This document shows, piece by piece, positions 44,701 to 55,289 of a stretch of DNA of 64,000 nt. A program made the position numbers and the translations under genes. Below the pieces are notes generated by a model. It made no database searches. It was not told the DNA's origin and saw only the letters and a list, made by a program, of their open reading frames with translations. This stretch comes from Astropecten irregularis. Its lineage: Eukaryota; Echinodermata; Asteroidea; Paxillosida; Astropectinidae. Every line of letters starts with the position of its first letter. Position 1 is the stretch's first letter. The stretch spans positions 10,044,001 through 10,108,000 of the forward strand of contig OZ020254.1 of the NCBI GenBank assembly GCA_963971285.1, in the 5' to 3' direction.

Positions 44701-47517
44701 TGTGGAGGATCTTTGTTGATGGGGGATTCTGGTTTGATATTTCCTGTCAAGAATATGTTTTTCCCTTTCTGTTTCTGAAGTTTATTTATAACTTCACTGG
44801 AGATCACCTGAAACTGTATAAAATCCTTGTTTGAAATGTTTTGTTTCTTTTGAGGTTTGTGGTCAGTGAAGCCTTTACTCACATCCACAAGTCCACGGAC
44901 AGGGGCTGCTAGGATAGCAGAAAAGCAGAAAAGTGGATCTATCCAAAAAGTTCAATCTGCAATTCTGCTAGCAGAAAAGCAGATGGCCACTTTTGAACCA
45001 CTGTGCCACAAGCGTTCAATCTGCTTTCTTGGAAAGCAGAAAAGCAAAAAAGTGGTTTCATCAAAAAGGTTCAATCTGCTTTTCTGGTAGTAAGAAAAGT
45101 GAAAATGCAAATGTCTACTTTTGTACCGCCAGTTACGAGTAAAAAGTAACATCTGCTTTTCTAGTAGCAGAAAAGCAGAAAAGTGCATTTTACAAAAGCG
45201 TTCGATCTGCTTTTCTGCTAGCAGAAAAGTAGAAAAGTAGAAAAGCGCATTTTACAAAAGCGTTCGATCTGCTTTTCTGTTACTTGGAGAGCAGAAAAGC
45301 AGATGTCCACTTTTGAACCTCCATATTAGCACATTTTATCATGTGGAAGTTTTGGGCGGTTTCCATTTGTTAGTTATTTGCCATGCTGTCTTTTTTGTGG
45401 GGGACCTGGCCTAGTGGTCTGGTGGTGATGTTTCGTACTCAACTTGGTCTCATGGTCAATCTCAGTACAGATTGTGGGTTCGAATCTAGCCATGGGCTAG
45501 TGGTGCTTGTGTCCTTGGGCAAGACGCTTTGTAGCATATTGCTCCTCTCCACCCAGGTGTAAATGGGTACCTGTGTAGGTTGAGATAACTTTGTGGTTTG
45601 ATTAGCCTTTGTGCTCCTTACAGCAGCCAGGGCTGTATACTCCCCAAAATAGCTTTAATATTTAAGTCATAGGCCTTTGAAAATCTTCAGCATCTTAAAA
45701 GCCCTATAATGGTCTCATACAACTTTTTGTCCTTTTCTCAAAAGCTGTTACAGCCCCTGCCATTACCATCTACCAGTTTGCTGTAATTCTTCATTCCATA
45801 TCTTTGACAATGTGCAAATCTCTCTTTGTTGTTCTGTATACAGCTGAAGCTTGTCTTCCCATCAGCCCTGCAACCACCAATCACCGAGCTGGACTCGCTG
45901 TCATTATCAGGGCAGCCAATCAGACCCCTCGTCTCTGCCAACACCTCCGTCATCACTCACCCTGGTCTTGATTTGACTACCGAGGGCGTTGTTCATCTGC
46001 AGTTGAACATCAAGTTGCCCTCTGGCTGTGGGTTGACTGAAGGAGCACCCACGACATGGATGGCCTACTTAAAGGGTACTTTATTTCATTTACATCAAAC
46101 ACATCTAGCTATAAATGCTTTGAAATGGACCCATGTCTAATGCAGCTTGGTCCACCTCTTCATCATTTTGAAAAGTTGGTGGAAAAGTCACATTCTCTAG
46201 ACAGACGGGGCAAGCTTAATATGTTTACTTGGAAAGTGAACAGAGAAAAATTGACTGGAGCTACGGGATTCGAACCAGCGACCTCCTGAATAACGTACAG
46301 GCGCTCTACCAACTGAGCCATCCAGCCCTACGTTGGTGGTGACCTCAATAGTCAATTATCTTGTTCGTTTGGCAGTCAGAAGCCATGAAACCACGCACAC
46401 ACCGCCATACCCCAAGGATCGGTTCATTGATACATGCAGCAATGTTGCAACCTGGGAGCGGCACATGGGGGATCACTCAAAGAGGATACGGCTTTTTAAT
46501 TAATAATTAATTAATTAATTAATTAATAATTTTAATTAATGTATGCATGGAGTTAGGAGGACCTGAAATTTCGATCCTAGCAGGATCTTTCTCAAAAGCT
46601 AAATGACAAGAAGACATGAACGTGCAAATAAGGATACACATAAAAGGAGGAGAGGATCAGAACAAAGGGAGGGGGGCAAGTGGGCCCCATAACAACATTT
46701 GTCTACCCTCCCCCATGGACAGATGCAGTGTGATATAGAAAGGGATTTGGTGGGAAGAGGTGTGGTTCTGCCAAGAGAAGACTGGGGAAGGGGAGGGGGG
46801 GGGGGGTTGGCCAGTGAGCTGGTTCAAATTCTACTCCAAGTTAAATTTGTCTTTGTTCACTTTTCAATACATGTATTAAAATTAAAATTAATGTAGTCAG
46901 TTTCCCTTGTGGTCTATTTGAGGATTGTTTTATTCTGACTAACAACTTGAGAAGCCAAGCTGCCGGATTTCCATGCTTTGAATGAATTCAATTTGAAAAC
47001 AAAAACTGAAAATGGATTATTCTGCTGATAGACATTTTACTTTTGGACCAAAAGAATCAGGTTATTGTTTTTAGGAGAAACTGATGTAGCCTATGCCCAT
47101 ATTTATCACAGACTTTCCTTTGGGCTAATGCATTATTAATTATGTCTATTAGGGGTGTATGGCAGTTTTCATGTGCGTAGATTTCTTGTAGACATTTGGA
47201 TTTAGTTTACATATTAACGTATCTCTCCGTTGGATCTATTCCCACTTGCAGACACACCTCATCTGGTCATGAACAAGACTTCTATCACCAGCCTGGACCA
47301 TTCCTTGTTCCAGACGTGGACATTACCCCCTGGGGTGGTCGGGGGATCCACCGTGATGCTGCGCATCGAATTCTCCGTGTACTACTGCGAGGACTCCACC
47401 GGGACATGTCACATGACAGGACTGGCATTCGAGACACCACTGAGGGTCACCGAGTCCGAGAGAGGCACCGCCGCCATCTTGACAATAGAACACGAGATTG
47501 AAGCCAGGAGCGTCTGA
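35643..47517 (+). CDS. NHLRC2: NHLRC2, thioredoxin-like and NHL-repeat protein, complete eight exons
   Basis: Exons 35643-35778, 36681-37417, 38109-38332, 39105-39336, 40573-40695, 41734-41943, 45844-46075 and 47252-47517 join to 719 codons plus stop (human: about 726). Residues about 46-210 form a thioredoxin-like domain with the family motif CCINC (75-79) and cis-Pro loop CWPT (147-150). About 215-560 is the six-bladed NHL propeller (repeats of the [31 protein letters not shown] and [11 protein letters not shown] type). About 560-719 is the C-terminal beta-rich domain. NHLRC2 is a widely conserved, essential protein; recessive human variants cause FINCA disease. Its biochemical activity is not settled. 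D134 appears to be the residue changed in human p.Asp148Tyr (my alignment from memory). Introns are long and loaded with repeats, especially intron 6. Confidence 0.97.
36075..36555 (+). repeat. Tandem duplication in NHLRC2 intron 1
   Basis: Blocks 36075-36250 and 36275-36480 repeat acagagggcgttttgag, cagatatgctaccc, cacctgagattgaagttcat and ccgtaatg/gtggaatt in order. A third partial block (gttaactcttgga, ccctttttccgtaatg) ends near 36555. Confidence 0.8.
36681..37417 (+). CDS. NHLRC2: NHLRC2 exon 2, thioredoxin-like domain
   Basis: Acceptor ...actttacag and donor aaag|gtagtc; 737 bp. It encodes the whole thioredoxin-like domain ([37 protein letters not shown]) and the first NHL blade ([32 protein letters not shown]). 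Confidence 0.97.
37754..37996. mobile_element. TTAA-flanked foldback MITE, copy 6 (truncated)
   Basis: Left end TTAA plus aggtcatttcatactttgg. The right side stops inside the family's ggataaata block and joins a fragment of the GGAGTTAGGAGG element at about 37997-38060. Confidence 0.8.
38109..38332 (+). CDS. NHLRC2: NHLRC2 exon 3
   Basis: Acceptor ...gatttcacag and donor aat|gtaagt; 224 bp, leaves in phase 2. It encodes [24 protein letters not shown] and [13 protein letters not shown], matching NHL blades 2-3. Confidence 0.95.
38597..38890. repeat. Rearranged SINE family 1 copy
   Basis: ggcagtcagaagccatgaaa through gctttttaatcaatata (38597-38720) is followed by a separate tRNA-like head (38755-38890, gactggagtgggattcaaac), the reverse of the usual order. 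Confidence 0.7.
39105..39336 (+). CDS. NHLRC2: NHLRC2 exon 4
   Basis: The acceptor is placed at ctctcaag|a because it restores phase 2 and gives [20 protein letters not shown]. The donor is catg|gtgagt; 232 bp. It includes [24 protein letters not shown] and GGDLDPM. Confidence 0.94.
39352..40150. repeat. Foldback-type element with ccaatttcatagag ends
   Basis: ggggccaatttcatagagat at the left and agcagctctatgaaatta at the right are inverted. The interior has no coding sequence. The left end begins 16 bp after the exon 4 donor of NHLRC2. Confidence 0.5.
40573..40695 (+). CDS. NHLRC2: NHLRC2 exon 5
   Basis: Acceptor ...ttgcttgcag and donor caag|gtatgt; 123 bp in phase 0. It encodes [20 protein letters not shown] and IADSYNHK, an NHL blade. 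Confidence 0.95.
40910..41152. mobile_element. GAGCC-type foldback MITE, copy 2
   Basis: Inverted ends agggccttttccaaacctct and aggtttggaaaagggccta, adjoining GAGCC/GGCTC-rich arms of about 40 bp. The inner block matches 27357-27615. Confidence 0.88.
41734..41943 (+). CDS. NHLRC2: NHLRC2 exon 6
   Basis: Acceptor ...aacctccag and donor gag|gtaatt; 210 bp in phase 0. It encodes [26 protein letters not shown] and [16 protein letters not shown], the last NHL blades. Confidence 0.95.
42239..42530. mobile_element. MITE with ggggccaatttcataaa inverted ends
   Basis: The left caggggccaatttcataaaa...gttaagcacagaaa and the right ...tgctaagcagctctatgaaattggctcctg are inverted over about 40 bp. In NHLRC2 intron 6. 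Confidence 0.82.
42545..45335. repeat. Nested palindromic repeat cluster (CTTTTCTGC motif)
   Basis: Four blocks, about 42545-42940 and 43503-43800 in one orientation and about 44277-44655 and 44905-45330 in the other, are each built from 70-90 bp units ending in cttttctgctagcagaaaag-like palindromes and gcagattgaacg. Between them a second repeat (agtgattgacgctg, gatctttgttgatgggggat, gaagtttatttataacttca) occurs three times. The whole makes a 2.8-kb inverted structure inside NHLRC2 intron 6. Open frames here are composed entirely of the repeat. Confidence 0.85.
45401..45655 (+). repeat. tRNA-derived SINE family 2, copy 2
   Basis: A box ggcctagtggtctggt, B box gggttcgaatct, then cttgggcaagacgctttg and aaatgggtacctgtgtag, in the same order as 18306-18560. 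Confidence 0.83.
45844..46075 (+). CDS. NHLRC2: NHLRC2 exon 7
   Basis: Acceptor ...tgtatacag and donor aagg|gtactt; 232 bp, leaves in phase 1. It encodes [19 protein letters not shown] and the C-terminal domain strand [19 protein letters not shown], like human LRLDLPSGSKLTEG (from memory). Confidence 0.93.
46236..46505 (-). repeat. tRNA-derived SINE family 1, copy 2 (minus strand)
   Basis: The minus strand reads tggctcagttggtagagcgc ... ggttcgaatcccgtag then the SINE body. It is nearly collinear with 16933-17197. It sits in NHLRC2 intron 7 and ends at an (AATT)n run. Confidence 0.85.
46498..46545. repeat. (AATT)n microsatellite
   Basis: A run of ttaattaattaattaatta units at the SINE's distal end. 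Confidence 0.85.
46547..46615. repeat. GGAGTTAGGAGG element, single arm
   Basis: atggagttaggaggacctga...tcctagcaggatcttt followed by gctaaatgacaag. One arm of the 32773-32935 element. Confidence 0.75.
46795..46870 (+). repeat. SINE family 1 tail fragment
   Basis: ggttcaaattctactccaag and tttgtctttgttcac match the B box and 3' flank of family 1 in plus orientation. It is preceded by a G run. Confidence 0.55.
47252..47517 (+). CDS. NHLRC2: NHLRC2 exon 8, terminal
   Basis: Acceptor ...cacttgcag; stop TGA at 47515-47517; 266 bp. It encodes [19 protein letters not shown] and ends in HEIEARSV. The YYC...C pattern matches the end of human NHLRC2. Confidence 0.93.
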
Positions 47518-48055
47518 GCAGGAAACAGCGCATCATCGAAATGATTGAGTAAGGTCCTGATTTTCATGTTTGCTGTCAGCTCAACACCAGCAGGAATTTC
47601 ATCAGGGACTCCCAGCGACATCAATGAGGGTGAATTCCCCTTGCTACAGTTTGTCATTGAATTGCTCTGTCTTTTTTAATTTCCAAGCACGATTATCTCC
47701 ATTTAAATTTCCGAATTTGGTTGTTACCATGAGGGTAAGATGCGGTTAGTCATAAGGATCATCACATGTGAAACAGGCTAGGAGGTTATTGGCTTTTCCG
47801 TGTACAACGAAAAAGGTATTGTTTTTGTTCTGATTTTTGTTTGGCTTTTCCGAGCTTCAGCATCACTTCACACATCAATTATGAAGAAACTCGTAGGTCG
47901 GAATGGGTTGAAACTTGGTATGTATCGAAGGCGGGAAGTGTTATATTGACAAATTGCAATGACGTCATCATGACCTCTTCAGGTGTCAAATCACAAGCAA
48001 TTTGAATTTAATATCAAAATCTTAAAAAAGCAACCAAAAAAGATTGAAAACGAAA
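47518..48055 (+). other. NHLRC2 3' UTR / downstream
   Basis: No further exon seen. No clear AATAAA in the first 500 bp after the stop, so the transcript end is undetermined. Confidence 0.4.
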
Positions 48056-48059
48056 AATT

Positions 48060-49320
48060 TCCTTTTTCCCAAATTGTTCCAAATCATCCAAATAGATGTC
48101 TTAGAGGCACAAATACATTTCCAGTATGAAAACAAGTCTGTTTCCCATCTGCAAGGAGAATTGAACCCATTACAGAACATTGGATTTTTCATCAAAAATT
48201 GAAAAAAAATGGCAAGGGATACCTCGTTTTTGTCATTTTTGGCTAAAAATTCTACTTTTTCCCAAATTGTTCCGAATCATCCAAAAAGGTGTTCTAGAGC
48301 ACAGAAAACCAATTCTAGTATGAAAATAGGTCTATTTGCCATCTGCAAGGAGAATTTTACCCATTACAGACCATTGGATTTTTCATCAAAAATTGAACAA
48401 AAACGGCAAGGGAAATAGTTCAGAATCATCCAAATAGGTGTTCTAGAGCAATTCTAGTATGAAAAGAGGTCTATTTCTCATTTGGAAGGAGATTTGAATC
48501 CGTTACAGAACATTTCATTTTTCATCAAAAATTGAAAAAACAGCAATGGTTGGAATTTTTGGCCCAAAATTGACTTTTTCCCAAAGTGTTCCAAATCATC
48601 CAAATAGGTTTTCTAGAGCACAGAAAACCAATTCTAGTATGAAAACAAGTCTATTTCCCATCTGCAAGGAGAATTGAACCCATTACAGAACATTGGATTT
48701 TTCATCAAAAATTTAAAAACGGCAAGGGTTGGAATTTTTGGCCCAAAATTGACTTTTTCCCAAAGTTGTCCAAATCATCCAAATAGGTGTTCTAGAGCAC
48801 AGAAAACCAATTCTAGTATGAAAAGAGGTCTATTTCTCAATTCGAAGGAGATTTGAATCCGTTACAGAACATTTAATTTTTCCTCAAAAATTAAAAAAAA
48901 ACGGCAAGGGACCCCTTGTCGTTTTTGTCATTTTTGGCTCAAAATTTCCTTTTTCCCAAATTGTTCCAAATCATCCCAATAGATTTTTCACCAAAAATTG
49001 GAAAAACGGCAAGGGGTACGTACCCCTTGTCATTTTTGTCATTTTTGGCCCAAACTTGACTTTTTCCTAAATTGTTCCAAATCATCCAAATGGATGTCTT
49101 AGAGGCACAAATACATTTCAAGTATGAAAACAGGTCTATTTCCAATCTGCAAGGAGAATTGAACCCATTACAAAACATTGGATTTTTCATCAAAAATTGA
49201 AAAAACGGCAAGGGGTACCCCTTGTCGTTTTTGTCATTTTGGGCTCAAAATTTACTTTTTCCCAAATTGTTCCAATTCATCCAAATAGATGTCTTAGAGG
49301 CACCAAAATAGTTGTCTGAC
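48060..49320. repeat. About 185-bp tandem repeat array
   Basis: The block ccaaattgttccaaatcatc recurs at about 48069, 48252, 48420, 48579, 48762, 48954, 49067 and 49259 (spacing mostly 159-192 bp, one of 113). Units contain gaattgaacccattacag and ggatttttcatcaaaaattg, and several carry a perfect palindrome, caaggggtaccccttg. A reverse-strand copy is at 56601-56800. Confidence 0.88.
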
Positions 49321-49589
49321 AGCCCAAAGAACCAATTTCTATTAAGAATTAAGTACCTGGTTCCTAAACGGAACAATATTTGTGGATTTTCATTTCTTTA
49401 CTGTAGTGATAGTGTGTTTTGAAATTTAGCTTTGAATTACAATTATTGTACAAATTGTATTCATAATTATATCCAAACCTTTAATGCTAAATACATGCTT
49501 ATAGATCTTTTGAATATGCTGTTAGAAAACTGAAATATACTGTAATATAATCTAGGTACAAATTGTCGAAATAGCTGTATAAAGTATGA

Positions 49590-49870
49590 AGCTTATATGT
49601 GATTGATGATAGATATACGTATGAAGCTTGTGTATGATTGAATGATGGTAGCTACACGTACGAAGCTTGTGTGTGATTGATGATAGATATACGTATGAAG
49701 CTTGTGTGTGATTGATGGTAGCTACACGTATGAAGCTTGTGTGTGATTGATGGTAGCTACACGTATGAAGCTTGTGTATGATTGATGGTAGCTATACGTA
49801 TGAAGCTTGTATGTGATTGATTGATGGTAACTGTACGTATGAAGCCTGTGTAGCTATACGTCATTCATTG
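49590..49870. repeat. Degenerate left block of the 35-bp minisatellite
   Basis: Units cgtatgaagcttgtgtgtga followed by ttgatggtagctaca; variants (ggtagctaca instead of gatagatata) are mostly absent from the main array. It ends in the flank repeated at 55032. Confidence 0.85.
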
Positions 49871-49977
49871 ATTACAGTCCGTTATTTTCTTGACTATTGA
49901 CAATAATAAAGCAGCCCAATATTGGGTCAAAGACAGTAATCTGAAGATCAGTCCTTCGTTAATGGGTTTTATTTAAA
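49838..49977. repeat. Duplicated flank, left copy
   Basis: About 140 bp from tatgaagcctgtgtagctat to ttaatgggttttatttaaa is essentially identical to 55036-55178. After it, the left copy lacks about 105 bp that the right copy has before the shared aaggattcgaaccc. Confidence 0.9.
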
Positions 49978-50029
49978 ATAAAGGATTCGAACCCGGGACC
50001 CTGAAATGCAATTCAAGGTTTAGAAGGTG

Positions 50030-53000
50030 ATAGATATATGTATGAAGCTTGTGTGTGATTGATGATAGATATACGTATGAAGCTTGTGTATGATTGATGA
50101 TAGATATACGTACGAAGCCTGTGTATGATTGATGATAGATATACGTACGAAGCTTGGGTGTGATTGATGATAGATATACGTACGAAGCCTGTGTGTGATT
50201 GATGATAGATATACGTACGAAGCCTGTGTATGATTGATGATAGATATACGTATGAAGCTTGTGTGTGATTGATGATAGATATACGTACGAAGCTTGGGTG
50301 TGATTGATGATAGATATACGTACGAAGCCTGTGTATGATTGATGATATACGTACGAAGCCTGTGTATGATTGAAGATAGATATACGTACGAAGCTTGGGT
50401 GTGATTGATGATAGATATACGTACGAAGCCTGTGTATGATTGATGATAGATATACATACAAAGCCTGTGTGTGATTGATGATAGATATACGTACGAAGCT
50501 TGTGTATGATTGATGATAGATATACATACGAAGCCTGTGTATGATTGATGATAGATATACGTACGAAGCTTGGGTGTGATTGATGATAGATATAAGTACG
50601 AAGCCTGTGTATGATTGATGATAGATATACGTATGAAGCTTGTTTGTGATTGATACGTACGAAGCTTGGGTGTGATTGATGATAGATATACGTATGAAGC
50701 TTGTTTGTGATTGATGATAGATATACGTACGAAGCTTGGGTGTGATTGATGATAGATATATGTACGAAGCTTGGATGTGATTGATGATAGATATACGTAT
50801 GAAGCCTGTGTATGATTGATGATAGATATACGTATGAAGCTTGTTTGTGATTGATGATAGATATACGTACGAAGCTTGGGTGTGATTGATGATAGATATA
50901 CGTACGAAGCTTGGATGTGATTGATGATAGTTATACGTATGAAGCCTGTGTATGATTGATGATAGATATACGTACGAAGCTTGGGTGTGATTGATGATAG
51001 ATATACGTACGAAGCCTGTGTATGATTGATGATAGATATACGTACGAAGCCTGTGTGTGATTGATGATAGATATACGTAAGAAGCCTGTGTATGATTGAT
51101 GATAGATATACGTGCGAAGCTTGGGTGTGATTGATGATAGATATACGTATGAAGCTTGTGTGATTGATGATAGATATACGTACGAAGCCTGTGTATGATT
51201 GATGATAGATATACGTACGAAGCCTGTGTATGATTGATGATAGATATACGTACGAAGCTTGGGTGTGATTGATGATAGATATACGTACGAAGCCTGTGTG
51301 TGATTGATGATAGATATACGTACGAAGCTTGTGTATGATTGATGATAGATATACGTACGAAGCTTGGGTGTGATTGATGATAGATATACGTACGAAGCTT
51401 GGGTGTGATTGATGATAGATATACGTACGAAGCCTGTGTATGATTGATGATAGATATACGTACGAAGCTTGGGTGTGATTGATGATAGATATACGTGCGA
51501 AGCTTGTGTATGATTGATGATAGATATACGTACGAAGCCTGTGTATGATTGATGATAGATATACGTACGAAGCTTGGGTGTGATTGATGATAGAATATAC
51601 GTACGAAGCCTGTGTGTGATTGATGATAGATGTATATCTAGATTTACGTACGAAGCTTGTGTATGATTGATGATAGATATACGTACGAAGCTTGGGTGTG
51701 ATTGATGATAGATATACGTATGAAGCTTGGGTGTGATTGATGATAGATATACGTACAAAGCCTGTGTATGATTGATGATAGATATACGTACGAAGCTTGG
51801 GTGTGATTGATGATAGATATACGTATGAAGCTTGTTTGTGATTGATGATAGATATACGTACGAAGCTTGGGTGTGATTGATGATAGATATACGTACGAAG
51901 CCTGTGTATGATTGATGATAGATATACGTACGAAGCTTGGGTGTGATTGATGATAGATATACGTGCGAAGCTTGTGTATGATTGATGATAGATATACGTA
52001 CGAAGCCTGTGTATGATTGATGATAGATATACGTACGAAGCTTGGGTGTGATTGATGATAGAATATACGTACGAAGCCTGTGTGTGATTGATGATAGATA
52101 TACGTACGAAGCTTGTGTATGATTGATGATAGATATACGTACGAAGCTTGGGTGTGATTGATGATAGATATACGTACGAAGCCTGTGTATGATTGATGAT
52201 AGATATACGTACGAAGCCTGTGTGTGATTGATGATAGATATACGTAAGAAGCCTGTGTATGATTAATGATAGATATACGTGCGAAGCTTGGGTGTGATTG
52301 ATGATAGATATACGTATGAAGCTTGTGTGATTGATGATAGATATACGTACGAAGCCTGTGTATGATTGATGATAGATATACGTACGAAGCCTGTGTATGA
52401 TTGATGATAGATATACGTACGAAGCTTGGATGTGATTGATGATAGATATACGTACGAAGCCTGTGTGTGATTGATGATAGATATACGTACGAAGCTTGTG
52501 TATGATTGATGATAGATATACATACGAAGCTTGGGTGTGATTGATGATAGATATACGTATGAAGCTTGGGTGTGATTGATGATAGATATACGTACGAAGC
52601 CTGTGTATGATTGATGATAGATATACGTACGAAGCTTGGGTGTGATTGATGATAGATATACGTGCGAAGCTTGTGTATGATTGATGATAGATATACGTAC
52701 GAAGCCTGTGTATGATTGATGATAGATATACGTACGAAGCTTGGGTGTGATTGATGATAGATATACGTACGAAGCCTGTGTGTGATTGATGATAGATATA
52801 CGTACGAAGCTTGTGTATGATTGATGATAGATATACGTATGAAGCTTGGGTGTGATTGATGATAGATATAAGTATGAAGCTTGGGTGTGATTGATGATAG
52901 ATATACGTACGAAGCCTGTGTGTGATTGATGATAGATATACGTACGAAGCTTGTGTATGATTGCATGATAGATATACGTACGAAGCTTGGGTGTGATTGA

Positions 53001-55070
53001 TGATAGATATACGTATGAAGCTTGGGTGTGATTGATGATAGATATACGTACGAAGCCTGTGTATGATTGATGATAGATATACGTACGAAGCTTGGGTGTG
53101 ATTGATGATAGATATACGTGCGAAGCTTGTGTATGATTGATGATAGATATACGTACGAAGCCTGTGTATGATTGATGATAGATATATACGTACGAAGCTT
53201 GGGTGTGATTGATGATAGAATATACGTACGAAGCCTGTGTGTGATTGATGATAGATATACGTACGAAGATTGTGTATGATTGATGATAGATATACGTACG
53301 AAGCTTGGGTGTGATTGATGATAGATATACGTATGAAGCTTGGGTGTGATTGATGATAGATATACGTACAAAGCCTGTGTATGATTGATGATAGATATAC
53401 GTACGAAGCTTGGGTGTGATTGATGATAGATATACGTATGAAGCTTGTTTGTGATTGATGATAGATATACGTACGAAGCTTGGGTGTGATTGATGATAGA
53501 TATACGTACGAAGCTTGGATGTGATTGATGATAGATATACGTATGAAGCCTGTGTATGATTGATGATAGATATACGTATGAAGCTTGTGTATGATTGATG
53601 ATAGATATACGTACGAAGCTTGGGTGTGATTGATGATAGATATACGTACGAAGCTTGGATGTGATTGATGATAGATATACGTATGAAGCCTGTGTATATG
53701 ATAGATATACGTATGAAGCTTGTGTGTGATTGATGATAGATATACGTACGAAGCTTGGGTGTGATTGATGATAGATATACGTACGAAGCCTGTGTATGAT
53801 TGATGATAGATATACGTACGAAGCCTGTGTGTGATTGATGATAGATATACGTAAGAAGCCTGTGTATGATTGATGATAGATATACGTGCGAAGCTTGGGT
53901 GTGATTGATGATAGATATACGTATGAAGCTTGTGTGATTGATGATAGATATACGTACGAAGCCTGTGTATGATTGATGATAGATATACGTACGAAGCTTG
54001 GATGTGATTGATGATAGATATACGTACGAAGCCTGTGTGTGATTGATGATAGATATACGTACGAAGCTTGTGTATGATTGATGATAGATATACGTACGAA
54101 GCTTGGGTGTGATTGATGATAGATATACGTATGAAGCTTGGGTGTGATTGATGATAGATATACGTACGAAGCCTGTGTATGATTGATGATAGATATACGT
54201 ACGAAGCTTGGGTGTGATTGATGATAGATATACGTGCGAAGCTTGTGTATGATTGATGATAGATATACGTACGAAGCCTGTGTATGATTGATGATAGATA
54301 TACGTACGAAGCTTGGGTGTGATTGATGATAGATATACGTACGAAGCCTGTGTGTGATTGATGATAGATATACGTACGAAGCTTGTGTATGATTGATGAT
54401 AGATATACGTATGAAGCTTGGGTGTGATTGATGATAGATATACGTATGAAGCTTGGGTGTGATTGATGATAGATATACGTACGAAGCCTGTGTATGATTG
54501 ATGATAGATATACGTACGAAGCTTGGGTGTGATTGATGATAGATATATGTACGAAGCTTGGGTGTGATTGATGATAGATATACGTATGAAGCTTGGGTGT
54601 GATTGATGATAGATATACGTACGAAGCCTGTGTATGATTGATGATAGATATACGTACGAAGCCTGTGTATGATTGATGATAGATATACGTACGAAGCCTG
54701 TGTATGATTGATGATAGATATACGTACGAAGCCTGTGTATGATTGATGATAGATATACGTACGAAGCCTGTGTATGATTGATGATAGATATACGTATGAA
54801 GCTTGTATGTGATTGATGATAGATATACGTACGAAGCCTGTGTATGATTGATGATAGATATACGTATGAAGCTTGTGTGTGATTGATGATAGATATACGT
54901 ACGAAGCCTGTGTATGATTGATGATAGATATACGTATGAAGCCTGTGTATGATTGATGATAGATATACGTATGAAGCTTGTGTGTGATTGATGATAGATA
55001 TACGTATGAAGCTTGTGTATGATTGATGGTAGCTGTACGTATGAAGCCTGTGTAGCTATACGTCATTCAT
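50030..55070. repeat. Large 35-bp minisatellite (about 144 units) with higher-order structure
   Basis: The unit is gattgatgatagatatacgt plus (acg/atg/gcg)aagc and a variable tail (ctgtgtat, ttgggtgt, ttgtgtgt, ttggatgt). The period is exactly 35 bp (for example 50162 to 50197). A series of about 15 variant units recurs in the same order starting at about 51077, 52244 and 53851. Because 35 is not a multiple of three and the minus strand lacks stops in all frames, long minus-strand open frames arise automatically; there is no sign of coding. Confidence 0.95.
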
Positions 55071-55178
55071 TGATTACAGTCCGTTATTTTCTTGACTATT
55101 GACAATAATAAAGCAGCCCAATATTGGGTCAAAGACAGTAATCTGAAGATCAGTCCTTCGTTAATGGGTTTTATTTAA
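55036..55178. repeat. Duplicated flank, right copy
   Basis: Matches 49838-49977. It contains aataataaagcagcccaata, and the same AATAAA appears in the left copy. Confidence 0.9.
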
Positions 55179-55289
55179 ATGTTTGTGTCATATGCAGAAT
55201 CATTGTGAGAGTAATTACACATGTACTTTGATACCATTTGAAACAAAAAAATTAAAAATTGGTAAAATTGACAACCCAGGTTCTTAAAA

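Noticed and set aside
46236..46320. Functional tRNA gene on minus strand
   Set aside because: Good boxes, but the same flanking body is found in other copies; SINE family 1.
51644..55066. 1140-codon open frame as a repeat protein gene
   Set aside because: The 35-bp period is not a multiple of three, all minus-strand frames are open, and single-base indels between units shift frame without consequence. There is no start context or non-repetitive domain.
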